Source of the DNA: a virus
Strand: one strand, 5' to 3'
DNA: 64,000 nt
Virus record (IMG/VR): IMGVR_UViG_3300033149_007571
Location: 1-64,000 of that record
The translations under genes and the position numbers were made by a program. Shown here one piece after another: positions 23,208 to 31,619 of the stretch (the stretch's first letter is position 1; every line of letters begins with the position of its first letter). The notes under the pieces are model-generated. The model did no database searches and was not told where the DNA came from. It worked only from the letters and a program-made list of their open reading frames with translations.

Positions 23208-23307
23208 GCTTCGGGGCTTTCCCCCTCTTGCCTCAAGAGCCTTGTAACGAAGCCTGATTGAGACCCCGAGAGAGGGGTGTCCTTTGGTTCCCCTTCGGAG
23301 GGTGAAG

Positions 23308-24369
23308 GTGGATGACACAGAGAAGATAAAGCAAATGTTGAGAATGATTGGAACGCAGCAGGGATCTCATCAACTTTTGCATAGTGGATCAACGTTAGTC
23401 GATTTGGCTTGTACAGGGACAATAGAGGGAGCATTTTTGGCCGGGCATTATTACTTCGTTGTAGGTGATAGCAATTCTGGCAAAACCTGGTTGGGATTGT
23501 CGTGCTTTGCTGAGGCAGCGACTGATCCACAGTGGGATAATTATCGTCTAGTGTACGACCCGGTAGAAGGTGGAGCGCTGATGGATCTGGAGCGATTCTT
23601 CGGTAGGAAGGCAGCAGAACGGATCGAAGTCGTTGATCCGCCGTCAGAGACGGTTGAAGAGTTTTATTATAATTTGGATGATCAATTGAGTGGGGATCGT
23701 CCTGTTATCAGTGTGCTCGACAGTCAAGATGCCTTGAGTAGCGTTGCCGAACAAGAGAAGTTTGAAAAAACCAAGAAGGCATATCGAAGTGGAAAGAGCA
23801 CATCGGGCAGCTTCGGGGATAACAAGGCAAAGGTGCATTCGGCGAATTTGCGGAAGTTCATGGGACCGTTGCGAGACACGGGATCAATTTTGCTTATCTT
23901 GAATCAGACACGTGATAGTTTTGACTTGTTCACGCCGAAGACATATTCGGGTGGGAGGGCGCTGAAGTTCTATGCTACGATCCAACTTTGGAATAAGGTG
24001 AAGAAGAATTTGATCAAGAGCGTTCGTGGTAAGAAAAGACAGCTTGGCGTTCTCGTTGAATTAAGGGCGAAGAAGAGTCGGGCGACAGGGCGTGACCGGG
24101 TCGTCGAAATACCTATCTATCATAGTTATGGTATTGATGATGTCGGTTCGTGCGTAGATTATCTTGTTAGCGAAGGAGTGTGGTCAAAGGGGAGTACAGG
24201 CTATATCCAAGCAACGGGGATTGGCCCAACGTTTAAGGGTTATCGGGATAAGATAATCGACATCATTGAACAGGAAGACAAGATAGATGATCTTCGATTA
24301 CTTGTTGAACGGACCTGGCGAGAAATTGAAAAGGAGTGTGAGATACGTAGGAGACCACGGTATGAGTGA
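23308..24369 (+). CDS. RecA/UvsX-like recombinase
   Basis: A 353-residue RecA-fold ATPase. Walker A is GDSNSGKT (53-60), Walker B VISVLDSQDAL, then GSILLILNQTRD and SGGRALKFYATIQLWNK, which is the RecA L2/motif 4 region (bacterial GGxALKFYxSxR). Start at GTG 23308 was chosen because GGAGG ends six bases upstream; a TTG at 23284 gives a longer frame. It would form filaments on ssDNA for strand exchange and recombination-dependent replication. It heads an operon with exonuclease, resolvase and Mre11/Rad50 proteins. Confidence 0.88.
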   Translation: MDDTEKIKQMLRMIGTQQGSHQLLHSGSTLVDLACTGTIEGAFLAGHYYFVVGDSNSGKTWLGLSCFAEAATDPQWDNYRLVYDPVEGGALMDLERFFGRKAAERIEVVDPPSETVEEFYYNLDDQLSGDRPVISVLDSQDALSSVAEQEKFEKTKKAYRSGKSTSGSFGDNKAKVHSANLRKFMGPLRDTGSILLILNQTRDSFDLFTPKTYSGGRALKFYATIQLWNKVKKNLIKSVRGKKRQLGVLVELRAKKSRATGRDRVVEIPIYHSYGIDDVGSCVDYLVSEGVWSKGSTGYIQATGIGPTFKGYRDKIIDIIEQEDKIDDLRLLVERTWREIEKECEIRRRPRYE

Positions 24370-24378
24370 TACTTGGTT

Positions 24379-25212
24379 ATGAATGATACTTGGTTGATCC
24401 TCGATTGTCCCTTCCTCGCTCACCGTGCTCAGATGTCTATGGGTGAGTTGCACTATGAAGGAGAGGAGACGACAATCGTTTTTGGTCTGATGCGTGATCT
24501 CGTTAACTGGAAGGAGGTTTTCCGGACGAGGAGGGTGGTGTTCTGTTTTGACCGAGGGCGAAACAAGCGATTGGAATTGTATCCTGAATACAAAGCTAAT
24601 CGTTTGGATGGGTCGGAAGAGGAAAGAGAGCGTAGGATATCCCTCAAAAGGCAAATCACTCGATTGATGGAAACCGACTTATTCCGTCTTGGGTATCGCA
24701 ATGTGTTGTGGGAGGAAGGTTACGAGGCTGATGATATTATTGCATCCGTTGTGCTATCAAGTATTCCCGAGGGGGATGAGGTAGTGATTGTTAGTAGCGA
24801 TTCCGACTTGTACCAATTGATCTCTTCCACAGTGTCGATATTTGATCCCAGAACGAACAAGAGACGAACATTGCAATGGTTCTTCGGCAAGTATGGGATT
24901 GAACCAAGTCAGTGGGCGGACGTTAAGGCGTTGGCTGGTTGCATAGGAGATAATATCATAGGGGTGAAGACTGTAGGAGAGAAGTCGGCTATTGCGTTTC
25001 TGCAGGGGAGAATGCCTTCAACGGCAAAACGTTATCAAGCTATTGTTAGTAATAGCGATCTCTGGCGACGGAACATGAGGCTTGTTCAGTTGCCTTTCGA
25101 AGGATGTCCAGTCTTCAATTTGAGGAAGGATCAGGTGTCCAAAGAGCGTTGGCATCGGTTCTGCGAAGATTTTGGGATAAAGAGCTTAAAGGGCATATAT
25201 CCAGGGGGATAA
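24379..25212 (+). CDS. 5'-3' exonuclease / flap endonuclease
   Basis: A 277-residue protein of the PolA-N-terminal/T5 FEN family. It has WLILDCPFLAHRA (first metal Asp), FCFDRGRNKRLELYPEYKAN, EEGYEADDIIASVV, and VSSDSDLYQLIS, all metal-binding blocks, then a helix-hairpin-helix region (ALAGCIGDNIIGVKTVGEKS). It removes RNA primers and 5' flaps, complementing the polymerase gene, which lacks this domain. ATG 24379 is used; no strong ribosome site is visible, and coupling to the RecA-like gene is likely. Confidence 0.9.
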   Translation: MNDTWLILDCPFLAHRAQMSMGELHYEGEETTIVFGLMRDLVNWKEVFRTRRVVFCFDRGRNKRLELYPEYKANRLDGSEEERERRISLKRQITRLMETDLFRLGYRNVLWEEGYEADDIIASVVLSSIPEGDEVVIVSSDSDLYQLISSTVSIFDPRTNKRRTLQWFFGKYGIEPSQWADVKALAGCIGDNIIGVKTVGEKSAIAFLQGRMPSTAKRYQAIVSNSDLWRRNMRLVQLPFEGCPVFNLRKDQVSKERWHRFCEDFGIKSLKGIYPGG

Positions 25213-25213
25213 A

Positions 25214-25720
25214 ATGAATATACTTGCTCTTGATCTAGCAACGAAGACAGGTTGGGCTCATAGCTCAGGGGAAAGCGGTGTTCAAGATTTTACTCCTCGT
25301 CGTGGTGATTCTCCAGGTATGAGGTATTTGAATCTTGGAGCATGGTTGTCTCGTTTATATGAGATGGCTCCATTCGATCTGATAGCGTATGAACAACCTC
25401 ATTATCGAGGAGGACACTCGACCGAGGTTTTGGTTGGGATGATTACAAAAGTGCAAGAATGGGCTGCAGAACGAGGAATTGAGACGACGAGTCGACACTC
25501 GGGCGAGATAAAGAAGCATGCATTGGGGAAAGGTCGTGGGACGAAGTTAGCAATGCGTTTGAAGGCGGAGGTGAGATGGGGAAAAGTAATTGATAGTGAT
25601 GATGAGTCAGATGCATTGTGGTTGTTGGATTTAGTTCAGATGGATATCGGGGTTGGATCTAGAGCAGGAGCAGCAGTTAAAGAACACCGTCGTCCAATAT
25701 ACGATCCGATGGAAGAATGA
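25214..25720 (+). CDS. RuvC-like Holliday junction resolvase
   Basis: A 168-residue RNase H-fold protein. The catalytic acids are visible: D7 in ALDLATKTGWA, Glu in AYEQPHYRG, and the C-terminal acidic pair in DSDDESDALWLL. Size equals that of RuvC-type phage resolvases. It would cut branched DNA before packaging. It starts one base after the exonuclease stop and overlaps the Rad50 N-half by four bases. Confidence 0.85.
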   Translation: MNILALDLATKTGWAHSSGESGVQDFTPRRGDSPGMRYLNLGAWLSRLYEMAPFDLIAYEQPHYRGGHSTEVLVGMITKVQEWAAERGIETTSRHSGEIKKHALGKGRGTKLAMRLKAEVRWGKVIDSDDESDALWLLDLVQMDIGVGSRAGAAVKEHRRPIYDPMEE

Positions 25721-26640
25721 TAGAACGAATTCGCTTATGTAATTTTCAGAAGCATGAGGACACGAGGATCACATTCGATCCTCATGTGACGACATTCGTT
25801 GGTCCTAACGATATTGGCAAGTCTTCTATATTGAGAGCAATCCGTTGGGTGATGACGAACAAGCCTTCGGGGGTCGCTTTTATTCGTGATGGGCAGAATC
25901 AATGCAAGGTATTGATGCGAGTTGATGGTAAATCAGTTGTTAGGGCAAAGGGAAGGAAGGGTAGCTACATCGCGACGAAAGGGATGGGTGGTACGTCTTC
26001 TGATAGGAGAACATACAAAGCATTCGGATCGGACCTACCGGAACCCATCATCCGTTTTTTCAATGTTGGTAATGTGAACTTTCAAAGGCAACATGAACAA
26101 CCATTCTGGTTTTGTCTAACGGCGGGTCAGGTAAGTCGGGAACTAAACGCGGTTGTGAATCTCGATGAGATTGACAGGTCGTTGGCGGAACTGTCGAGGC
26201 GAGTAAAGAAAGCAAGGAGCGAAGTGGGTTTTTGTGAGGAACGGGTGGTCGACATTGAAAAGGAGCGGGAAGCCCTGTTATGGGTACCCAAGATGAGTGA
26301 AGAATGGTTGGCTTTGTGCGCCTTGAAGAACAAAGCGAAGACCGTCGCTTCCAGAGTGAAGCAGATGCAGAAGATGTTGGAAGCCACCGAAAAACTGCGA
26401 AAAGAGGTTGATATTGAAGTGCCTGATATCTCCAAGTTGGAGCGGTTACGATCTGAATGTTTTGCATTGACCAGAAAGAAAGAGGATTGGGTGTCGATAT
26501 TAGAGAAAGTAGAGGAAGATCGGACAAGGGCAATCCAGTTGGCGAAGGAGTTGGACAGGATGGAAAACGATCTGGTGAATAAGATGGGTGGGGTGTGTCC
26601 ACTATGTGGTGGGCCAATGAAGAAAACCAATGCCTCATAA
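25717..26640 (+). CDS. Rad50/SbcC N-terminal half with zinc hook
   Basis: A 307-residue protein: MIERIRLCNFQKHEDTRITF and Walker A GPNDIGKSS (29-37), then Q-loop region NFQRQHEQPF, then a coiled coil from about residue 145. It ends a few residues after CPLCGG, the zinc-hook motif that forms the tip of Rad50 coils. So the frame stops where the coil would turn back. The C-terminal ATPase half is a separate gene at 27831. With Mre11 (26630) it would form a nuclease complex like T4 gp46/gp47. Confidence 0.88.
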   Translation: MIERIRLCNFQKHEDTRITFDPHVTTFVGPNDIGKSSILRAIRWVMTNKPSGVAFIRDGQNQCKVLMRVDGKSVVRAKGRKGSYIATKGMGGTSSDRRTYKAFGSDLPEPIIRFFNVGNVNFQRQHEQPFWFCLTAGQVSRELNAVVNLDEIDRSLAELSRRVKKARSEVGFCEERVVDIEKEREALLWVPKMSEEWLALCALKNKAKTVASRVKQMQKMLEATEKLRKEVDIEVPDISKLERLRSECFALTRKKEDWVSILEKVEEDRTRAIQLAKELDRMENDLVNKMGGVCPLCGGPMKKTNAS

Positions 26641-27577
26641 GATTGCTGTATTGTGTGCAGATTTGCATTTGAGCGACAAACCCCCGATAGCACGAAGTGG
26701 GGAACCAGATTGGTATGAGGCAATGAGTCGTCCGTTGAGAGAATTGAGAGATATACAAAGTGATGTAGAGAAACAGCCAGTGATCTGTGGTGGGGATGTA
26801 TTTGATCGATGGAAGTCACCTCCAAAGCTCATCACATTTGCTATGCAGCAATTACCTGATAACTTTGAATCGGTAATGGGACAACATGACTTGCCATATC
26901 ATAGTTGGGGTGAGCGGACATCTTCTGCGTTTTGGACATTGGTTGAGGGCAATGCACTTGATTGTTTGGATGGGTGGAGGTCGGATGGGAAACTAGCACG
27001 TCGAGGGTTCCAATGGGGAGAGAAATTGGAGCCTTGCGAACGAGGATTAAAAGAAGATGAGTCTGTGTCTTTATCTGTTGCACACGCATTCTGTTGGTGG
27101 AAAGATCGAGGACCAGAATCTTTATCGTCGGTCGATTTCGGAGTGAATCATCGGATGAGACAACTGGAGAAGTTTGACGTAATGTTGTTCGGCGACAACC
27201 ACAGGGGGTTTCTGGTGGAGCTTGGGAAGAGCGCAAGAAGGCGTGGCAAGCGAACTGTGTTCAATGCCGGTACGTTCATGCGTCGGACTGTTGATGAAAA
27301 GGATTATGCGCCAATGGTTGGTGTACTGTTTGATGACGGGACGGTGAAGAGGCACTATCTAGATACCTCGTCCGATATCTTGGACGCGTCAGAACCGGTT
27401 GCCGAAGCGGAAGAAACTATGGTGAACTTCGCTCCATTTCTAGAGGAGTTGTCATCACTGAGTGATGGCCCTATTGACTTTCGGCAAGCAGTAGAGCATG
27501 CTCTTGCAGTGGAGCAAGTGAGCAAATCCGTTCGGCGGGTGATTTTGGAATCGATGGAGCAGGCTTGTGGAGATTGA
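26630..27577 (+). CDS. Mre11/SbcD-like nuclease
   Basis: A 315-residue calcineurin-like phosphoesterase. Metal-binding blocks are CADLHLSDKPP, GGDVFDRWKSP, MGQHDLPYHS (usual form GNHD, here GQHD), VAHAFCW, and LFGDNHRGF, followed by FNAGTFMRR. It is the nuclease partner of Rad50 and processes double-strand ends. ATG 26630 overlaps the Rad50 N-half by 11 bases, which fits a stoichiometric complex. Confidence 0.88.
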   Translation: MPHKIAVLCADLHLSDKPPIARSGEPDWYEAMSRPLRELRDIQSDVEKQPVICGGDVFDRWKSPPKLITFAMQQLPDNFESVMGQHDLPYHSWGERTSSAFWTLVEGNALDCLDGWRSDGKLARRGFQWGEKLEPCERGLKEDESVSLSVAHAFCWWKDRGPESLSSVDFGVNHRMRQLEKFDVMLFGDNHRGFLVELGKSARRRGKRTVFNAGTFMRRTVDEKDYAPMVGVLFDDGTVKRHYLDTSSDILDASEPVAEAEETMVNFAPFLEELSSLSDGPIDFRQAVEHALAVEQVSKSVRRVILESMEQACGD

Positions 27578-27821
27578 GCAATACACACGATTGAAAAAGA
27601 GTGTTGACGACCTTCGTCGACGTAGAGATAAAGCCGAAGGAGCATTTGAACAATCTCTCCAACGGCTAAAAGAAACGATTGGGGTCGAATCAGAGGACGA
27701 AGCCCGTCGGAAATTGGAGGAGTTGGTGGAGAAGGCTGGACGGATTGAAAGACAGTACAAACTGGCATTACGACGGTTTTTGGAGAAGTGGGGTGAGAAG
27801 TTGGGGATAGGCGTTGATTAG
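27567..27821 (+). CDS. Small coiled-coil protein between Mre11 and Rad50 C-half
   Basis: An 84-residue all-helical protein (KKSVDDLRRRRDKAEGAFEQ, then ARRKLEELVEKAGRIERQYK). GTG 27567 overlaps the Mre11 stop by 11 bases. A coiled coil at this position may complete or bridge the split Rad50 coils, which is an inference. No catalytic motif. Confidence 0.7.
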   Translation: MEIEQYTRLKKSVDDLRRRRDKAEGAFEQSLQRLKETIGVESEDEARRKLEELVEKAGRIERQYKLALRRFLEKWGEKLGIGVD

Positions 27822-27830
27822 AGGGAAGCA

Positions 27831-28400
27831 ATGGATTTGGAACGATTAGAGCAAGAAGTTATGCGGATGAGGACCGAATACGAGAGAGTATTAAAAAGTC
27901 AGGCTATTGAGGAAGAGAGGTTAGTGAAGGCTAGACAGAATAGGGCAGATGCGGAGCAGGCACAGAAAATTGTTCAGGAAGTCGCCTCTGCCGTTCAGCG
28001 ATCCGCTCATCAAAAAGTAGCTAGTGTCGTCACGAGGTGTCTACAAGCTGTGTTTGACGATCCATACGAGTTTGAGATCAATTTTGAAAGAAAAAGAGGT
28101 AAGACAGAAGCCACGATGCTTCTTGCCCGTCGCGGAATGAAAATCCGTCCGATGGAAGCTGTTGGTGGAAGTGTGATTGACATTGCTGCATTTGCTCTGC
28201 GGTTGGCAAATCTCGTTCTAGCGAAGCCTCCTAAGCGTCGGGTACTGATCCTTGATGAGCCGTTTCGATTTGTCAGTCCGAAGTTGCGTCCAAGAGTGAG
28301 AAAGTTGTTGGAGACACTAGCGGAGGAGATGGGCATCCAGTTCATTCTTGTTACTCATGATTCCGCTCTAGCAGCGGGAAAGGTGATAGAACTAAAATGA
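27831..28400 (+). CDS. Rad50/SbcC C-terminal half
   Basis: A 189-residue protein. The first about 60 residues are coiled coil; then MEAVGGSVIDIAAFALRLA stands where the ABC signature motif lies, RRVLILDEPFRFVSP is Walker B plus D-loop, and FILVTHDSAL is the H-loop. With the N-half it would complete one ABC ATPase head. No second zinc hook is present, so the return coil begins downstream of the hook. ATG 27831 lies nine bases after the previous stop. Confidence 0.87.
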   Translation: MDLERLEQEVMRMRTEYERVLKSQAIEEERLVKARQNRADAEQAQKIVQEVASAVQRSAHQKVASVVTRCLQAVFDDPYEFEINFERKRGKTEATMLLARRGMKIRPMEAVGGSVIDIAAFALRLANLVLAKPPKRRVLILDEPFRFVSPKLRPRVRKLLETLAEEMGIQFILVTHDSALAAGKVIELK

Positions 28401-28756
28401 CAGTTCCAAGAGATGTAAGAAAGAAGATCGCAGCGAGCTATAGGAAAGGCGAGAAAATCGCATTGATTGCCAAGAGATTCGGTGTTTCAGATTGCACGGT
28501 GAGTGCGATTGCAAAGGAAGCCGGATGTCCTCCAAGATATGGTTATGTCTCATTTGATAAAGTGCCTGATCCAACGCCAGAAGAGATCGAAAAGAGAGCG
28601 GCCGAAATCAGAGCTACGTGGTCGGACGAAACGTATTATCAGAGGGCAGCGGTAAACATGGGAGTTGTGCCGTACAAGCTGCCTGTGTTTTCTAGAATTG
28701 AAGTGTTTTCTAGAGTTGAAAGGCGTTGCGGAGTGAGGTTTGTGCGGAAGGAGTAA
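28397..28756 (+). CDS. HTH DNA-binding protein
   Basis: A 119-residue protein with an N-terminal helix-turn-helix: RKKIAASYRKGEKIALIAKR then FGVSDCTVSAIAKEAG, the resolvase/transposase-like fold. The C-terminal part has an 18 bp in-frame tandem duplication (28685-28702 and 28703-28720) encoding VFSRIE and VFSRVE. It ends the recombination operon and may be a regulator. It overlaps the Rad50 C-half by four bases. The 150 bp after it holds only weak inverted repeats (CCTAAC/GTTAGG) and no clear promoter. Confidence 0.72.
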   Translation: MTVPRDVRKKIAASYRKGEKIALIAKRFGVSDCTVSAIAKEAGCPPRYGYVSFDKVPDPTPEEIEKRAAEIRATWSDETYYQRAAVNMGVVPYKLPVFSRIEVFSRVERRCGVRFVRKE

Positions 28757-28906
28757 TTGGAGAGGAAGAAGAGACGCGATGTTGACCTAACCTTCGTTAA
28801 GCCAAGACGTTAGGAGAAGTAGAGGAGGGTTGAACACCCTAACAAAGATGGAGAGCTTTTCTCCGAGACAGGGAAGAGACTTGGAAAACAGGTGCGAAAA
28901 AACAAG

Positions 28907-29647
28907 ATGACTAATCATATCCGAATTCGGAAACATAACACAGACCGCCAACAAAGACTAGCTAAGTTGAGAAAGGATTGGTTGGACGGCGGGTGGAATA
29001 GTCAGCATGAGTTGGCAGTACGGTACGGAGTATCGGATTGTCAAATTTGTAGAGACTTGAAGATCATACGAGAGGTTTGCAGGGCCGAGTTTGAGGAGGA
29101 GAGCAAAACCGATTTTGATAGAAGGATTAAGCAATTGGAATCGGTAGCGGGAAGGGCAGCTCAGGGATATGAGAGAAGCAGAAAAGACCATGAAGAAGTT
29201 ACCGTTCGGTACGAAAAAAAGCCTTGTACGGAGTGTGCTAACGATAAGGACAAAAAGTCGACTTGTAGGAAGTGTGAAGGGCGAGGCTTCACATACGAAG
29301 AGCATATCACCAAGAGGGTGGTTGGCCAGGCGGGGGATCCGAGGTTCCTGAGCATAATCACAAAGTGCATTACCGAGATTTGCCGTTTGCGGGGCCACTA
29401 TCCTGACAAGCGCCAGGGATTAGGGAGCAAACTACAATACAAGGATGAGCCTGTACTGACATCATTTGCCAATGCCGATCCCGAGCTAATTGTGCGACAT
29501 CGGTTGTTGTTATTCGAGATTGAACAATCGAAGAATGGACATCGATCTCCTGATGTACTAGAAGCCGAGTTTGAACGGGAAGAGCAAGGAGATAGTAAAG
29601 AGAATGAGTCGCAGGGGAGCGGAGTGAATAAGAAGCAAACCGAGTAA
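28907..29647 (+). CDS. Putative small terminase subunit
   Basis: A 246-residue protein. The N-terminus is HTH-like (NSQHELAVRYGVSDCQICRD), the middle is helical, and a DnaJ-like zinc cluster follows (CTECANDKDKKSTCRKCEGR), then a helical part with LSIITKCITEICRLRGHYPD. HTH plus helical oligomerisation parts and a place just before the large terminase are typical of small subunits that recognise pac/cos DNA. The zinc cluster is unusual for that role. GTG 28892 is an alternative start. The assignment rests mainly on position. Confidence 0.6.
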   Translation: MTNHIRIRKHNTDRQQRLAKLRKDWLDGGWNSQHELAVRYGVSDCQICRDLKIIREVCRAEFEEESKTDFDRRIKQLESVAGRAAQGYERSRKDHEEVTVRYEKKPCTECANDKDKKSTCRKCEGRGFTYEEHITKRVVGQAGDPRFLSIITKCITEICRLRGHYPDKRQGLGSKLQYKDEPVLTSFANADPELIVRHRLLLFEIEQSKNGHRSPDVLEAEFEREEQGDSKENESQGSGVNKKQTE

Positions 29648-29678
29648 AGGGTAGACTTGGTATACCTGGAGGTGATGT

Positions 29679-29903
29679 ATGGCGACCAATTGCAACCGGA
29701 GTCTCGGACGGCGCGGTGTCGATTGGGTGTATGTAAAGAGGGAACCTCTGCAGGCAGGAGACGAATGGTTATTCCGGTCGGGGGCCGGTGCGGAGATTTG
29801 GTATCCAATCGATGAGCGTTTTATTGGTTTTGCTAGTTCAGACATCTATCCTGGTTGTCGGATACGGAGAAGGAAAAGTAAGGATCAGACAGGAAAAGAT
29901 TAA
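29679..29903 (+). CDS. Small basic hypothetical protein
   Basis: A 74-residue protein with ATG 29679 after TGGAGGTGATGT. It is basic at both ends with a Trp/Gly-rich middle (GDEWLFRSGAGAEIWYPIDE). No family recognised. It lies between the two putative terminase genes; small genes in this spot often assist packaging, but nothing here shows it. Confidence 0.6.
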   Translation: MATNCNRSLGRRGVDWVYVKREPLQAGDEWLFRSGAGAEIWYPIDERFIGFASSDIYPGCRIRRRKSKDQTGKD

Positions 29904-29957
29904 CTACACACGCAAGACAATAACAAGCAAGGAGAGCCAGTGTAAAATGGTCTAGCA

Positions 29958-31568
29958 ATGGTTTTGGGTGAAGACCTTCCTGCTTTCCCATATGAGGAAG
30001 CAGCGAAGGATGACTTCTTAACTTTCGCTCGATGCGTTGTTATCCCATCTGCTTCGGGAGAGCAGGTGATGGAAGCAGCGATGCTCTCGTATGAGCGAAA
30101 GGGTATCGAACCCTTCCAACGTCGGTTTTTTCAAGACGTGGCCCCATCTCTTCAGGCTATCCGAATCGGAGCTATGCCCCCTTGCCGCCGATTCTGGATG
30201 GAAAGAACAAAGAAGGCTAGCAAGGACAACGATCTGGCTATTTGTGTCCTTTGGCTGATGGCCTACCCGCGAAGACCTCTCTTTTGTCAGATCGTTGCTG
30301 CTGATCGGGAACAGGCGGGAATTCTCAAACGGCGTGCCGAAGATATTTTGTTCTACAATGAATGGTTGCGTCCATTTGTGCAGATTCGTCGGAATCGGAT
30401 TATTAGTGAGAATGGTCTGGCCCAAACGGTTATCGAAGCATCAGACAAAGCATCGGCTCATGGTGAGACACCGGCTCTGTTAATACTCAATGAACTTGTC
30501 CATGTTGCCAAGTGGGATGTGATGCAGGTTCACTATAACAACGCGTCTGGTGTGCCTCGTGGTGTTGTAATCATTTCGACGAATGCAGGATACAAAGGAA
30601 CGAAGGCTGAGGTTTGGAAGAAAAATGCAGAGACGAAAAAAGAGCGTTGGCATATTCACGTTTGGGATAAGAAGGCGCCTTGGTTGAGCGACGAGGACGT
30701 AGCTGACGCACAGGCAATGAACACGAAGTCGGAGTACGTGCGCCTTTTCAAGGGAAGATGGGTAAGCGGGAAAGGAGATGCGGTTGACGAAGATTCTATC
30801 GAACGTATCTTCCGACCGGAACTGGAGCCTTTAGTTGGGCCGGAGAAGGGTTGGGTTTACATAGGCGGTTTGGACTTAGGTGTCAGTCATGATCATGCTG
30901 GATTGGTCATTCTTGGTGTCAATCGAGATGAGAAACGATTGCGTGTGGCGATGCTGAGAGACTGGAAACCGTCGATTCCTAATGACAAAGGCGTTTTGGA
31001 GGTAGACATTGCAAGGGTGAAGGAGGCGACAGTCCAAGCGTCAAAAGCGTTTTCGGTGCTTTGGTTTGGGTATGATCCGGCAGCAGGAGGGAGCTTTTTT
31101 GCTCAGGAGTTGAGACAATCAGGTGTTTTAATGAAGGAGGTGAGGTTTACTGGAGTTTCATTGAATGATATGGCGACGGCATTCATGCAGGTGATAGAAT
31201 CGGGTCGTTTGCAATGTTTCGAGAGTGAAGAGTTGCGGCGTGATTTGGGGAAATTTCATATCGTAGCTCGTGTGCCGCAAGGATATCAGCTTAAGGCAAT
31301 GACTGATGAGTATGGACATGCTGACGTGGGGACGGCTTTGGTGATTTGTTTACCAATGGCAATGAAATTGCTTGGGGGTTCGTTGCTTATGGTGCCTGAT
31401 TTGATTGCCGACGATGGCAAAGAACTGACCAAAGAGGAGGAAGAATCGATGGACCCGTTGCTGAGGGATATTGTTGATGATATTGATAAGCTGAAGGAAG
31501 ACAGTTTATTTCGAGGGCGCCTGACGGAGGGGTCTTGCAGTTGGGAAAGACCCCCTATGGTTTTTTGA
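29958..31568 (+). CDS. Large terminase subunit
   Basis: A 536-residue packaging motor. The ATPase part has RTKKASKDNDLAICVLWLMA as a variant Walker A region, LFCQIVAADREQAGILKRR, and Walker B ALLILNELVHVAKW, then VVIISTNAGYKGT (coupling motif region). The nuclease part starts near residue 290 with VYIGGLDLGVSHDHAGLVIL, an RNase H-fold metal site, and includes FGYDPAAGG. ATG 29958 is the only usable start after an in-frame TAA at 29943, but the nearest GGAG lies 23 bases away, nearer a tiny ATG-GTC-TAG at 29947. A terminator overlaps its 3' end. Confidence 0.9.
   Translation: MVLGEDLPAFPYEEAAKDDFLTFARCVVIPSASGEQVMEAAMLSYERKGIEPFQRRFFQDVAPSLQAIRIGAMPPCRRFWMERTKKASKDNDLAICVLWLMAYPRRPLFCQIVAADREQAGILKRRAEDILFYNEWLRPFVQIRRNRIISENGLAQTVIEASDKASAHGETPALLILNELVHVAKWDVMQVHYNNASGVPRGVVIISTNAGYKGTKAEVWKKNAETKKERWHIHVWDKKAPWLSDEDVADAQAMNTKSEYVRLFKGRWVSGKGDAVDEDSIERIFRPELEPLVGPEKGWVYIGGLDLGVSHDHAGLVILGVNRDEKRLRVAMLRDWKPSIPNDKGVLEVDIARVKEATVQASKAFSVLWFGYDPAAGGSFFAQELRQSGVLMKEVRFTGVSLNDMATAFMQVIESGRLQCFESEELRRDLGKFHIVARVPQGYQLKAMTDEYGHADVGTALVICLPMAMKLLGGSLLMVPDLIADDGKELTKEEEESMDPLLRDIVDDIDKLKEDSLFRGRLTEGSCSWERPPMVF
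31529..31567 (+). terminator. Terminator overlapping the end of the large terminase gene
   Basis: GGGGTCTT (31529-31536) pairs with AAGACCCC (31547-31554), and TTTTTT follows at 31561-31566. The hairpin lies within the last codons. It separates the early/packaging transcript from the promoter at 31577. Confidence 0.75.
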
Positions 31569-31576
31569 AATTTGAC

Positions 31577-31605
31577 TTGGAGTATTTTTCGACACCCCTT
31601 ATAAT
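31577..31605 (+). promoter_or_regulatory. Sigma-70-like promoter for the late region
   Basis: TTGGAG, 17 bases, then a perfect TATAAT at 31600-31605. The -10 sits in CCCTTATAAT, as at 54824. An ACACCC/GGGTGT inverted repeat (31592-31597 and 31610-31615) flanks the -10 and could be an operator or hairpin. The first gene starts at 31620, so the leader would be short. Confidence 0.65.
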
Positions 31606-31619
31606 AGGAGGGTGTAAGG

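Noticed and set aside
23039-23257. 72-codon + strand frame through elements A' and B'
   Set aside because: It is encoded mostly by the intergenic repeats, has no ribosome site, and the related left-hand element is read in other frames.
22631-23530. 299-codon antisense frame across the ssDNA-binding gene end and elements A'/B'
   Set aside because: It crosses a terminator and intergenic repeats and overlaps two clear + strand genes; composition is Pro/His-rich as expected from antisense of acidic codons.
28781-28815. Possible hairpin or promoter (TTGACC, CCTAAC/GTTAGG) before the small terminase gene
   Set aside because: No -10 at proper spacing and a 17-base loop with only 6 pairs and no T-run; too weak to call.
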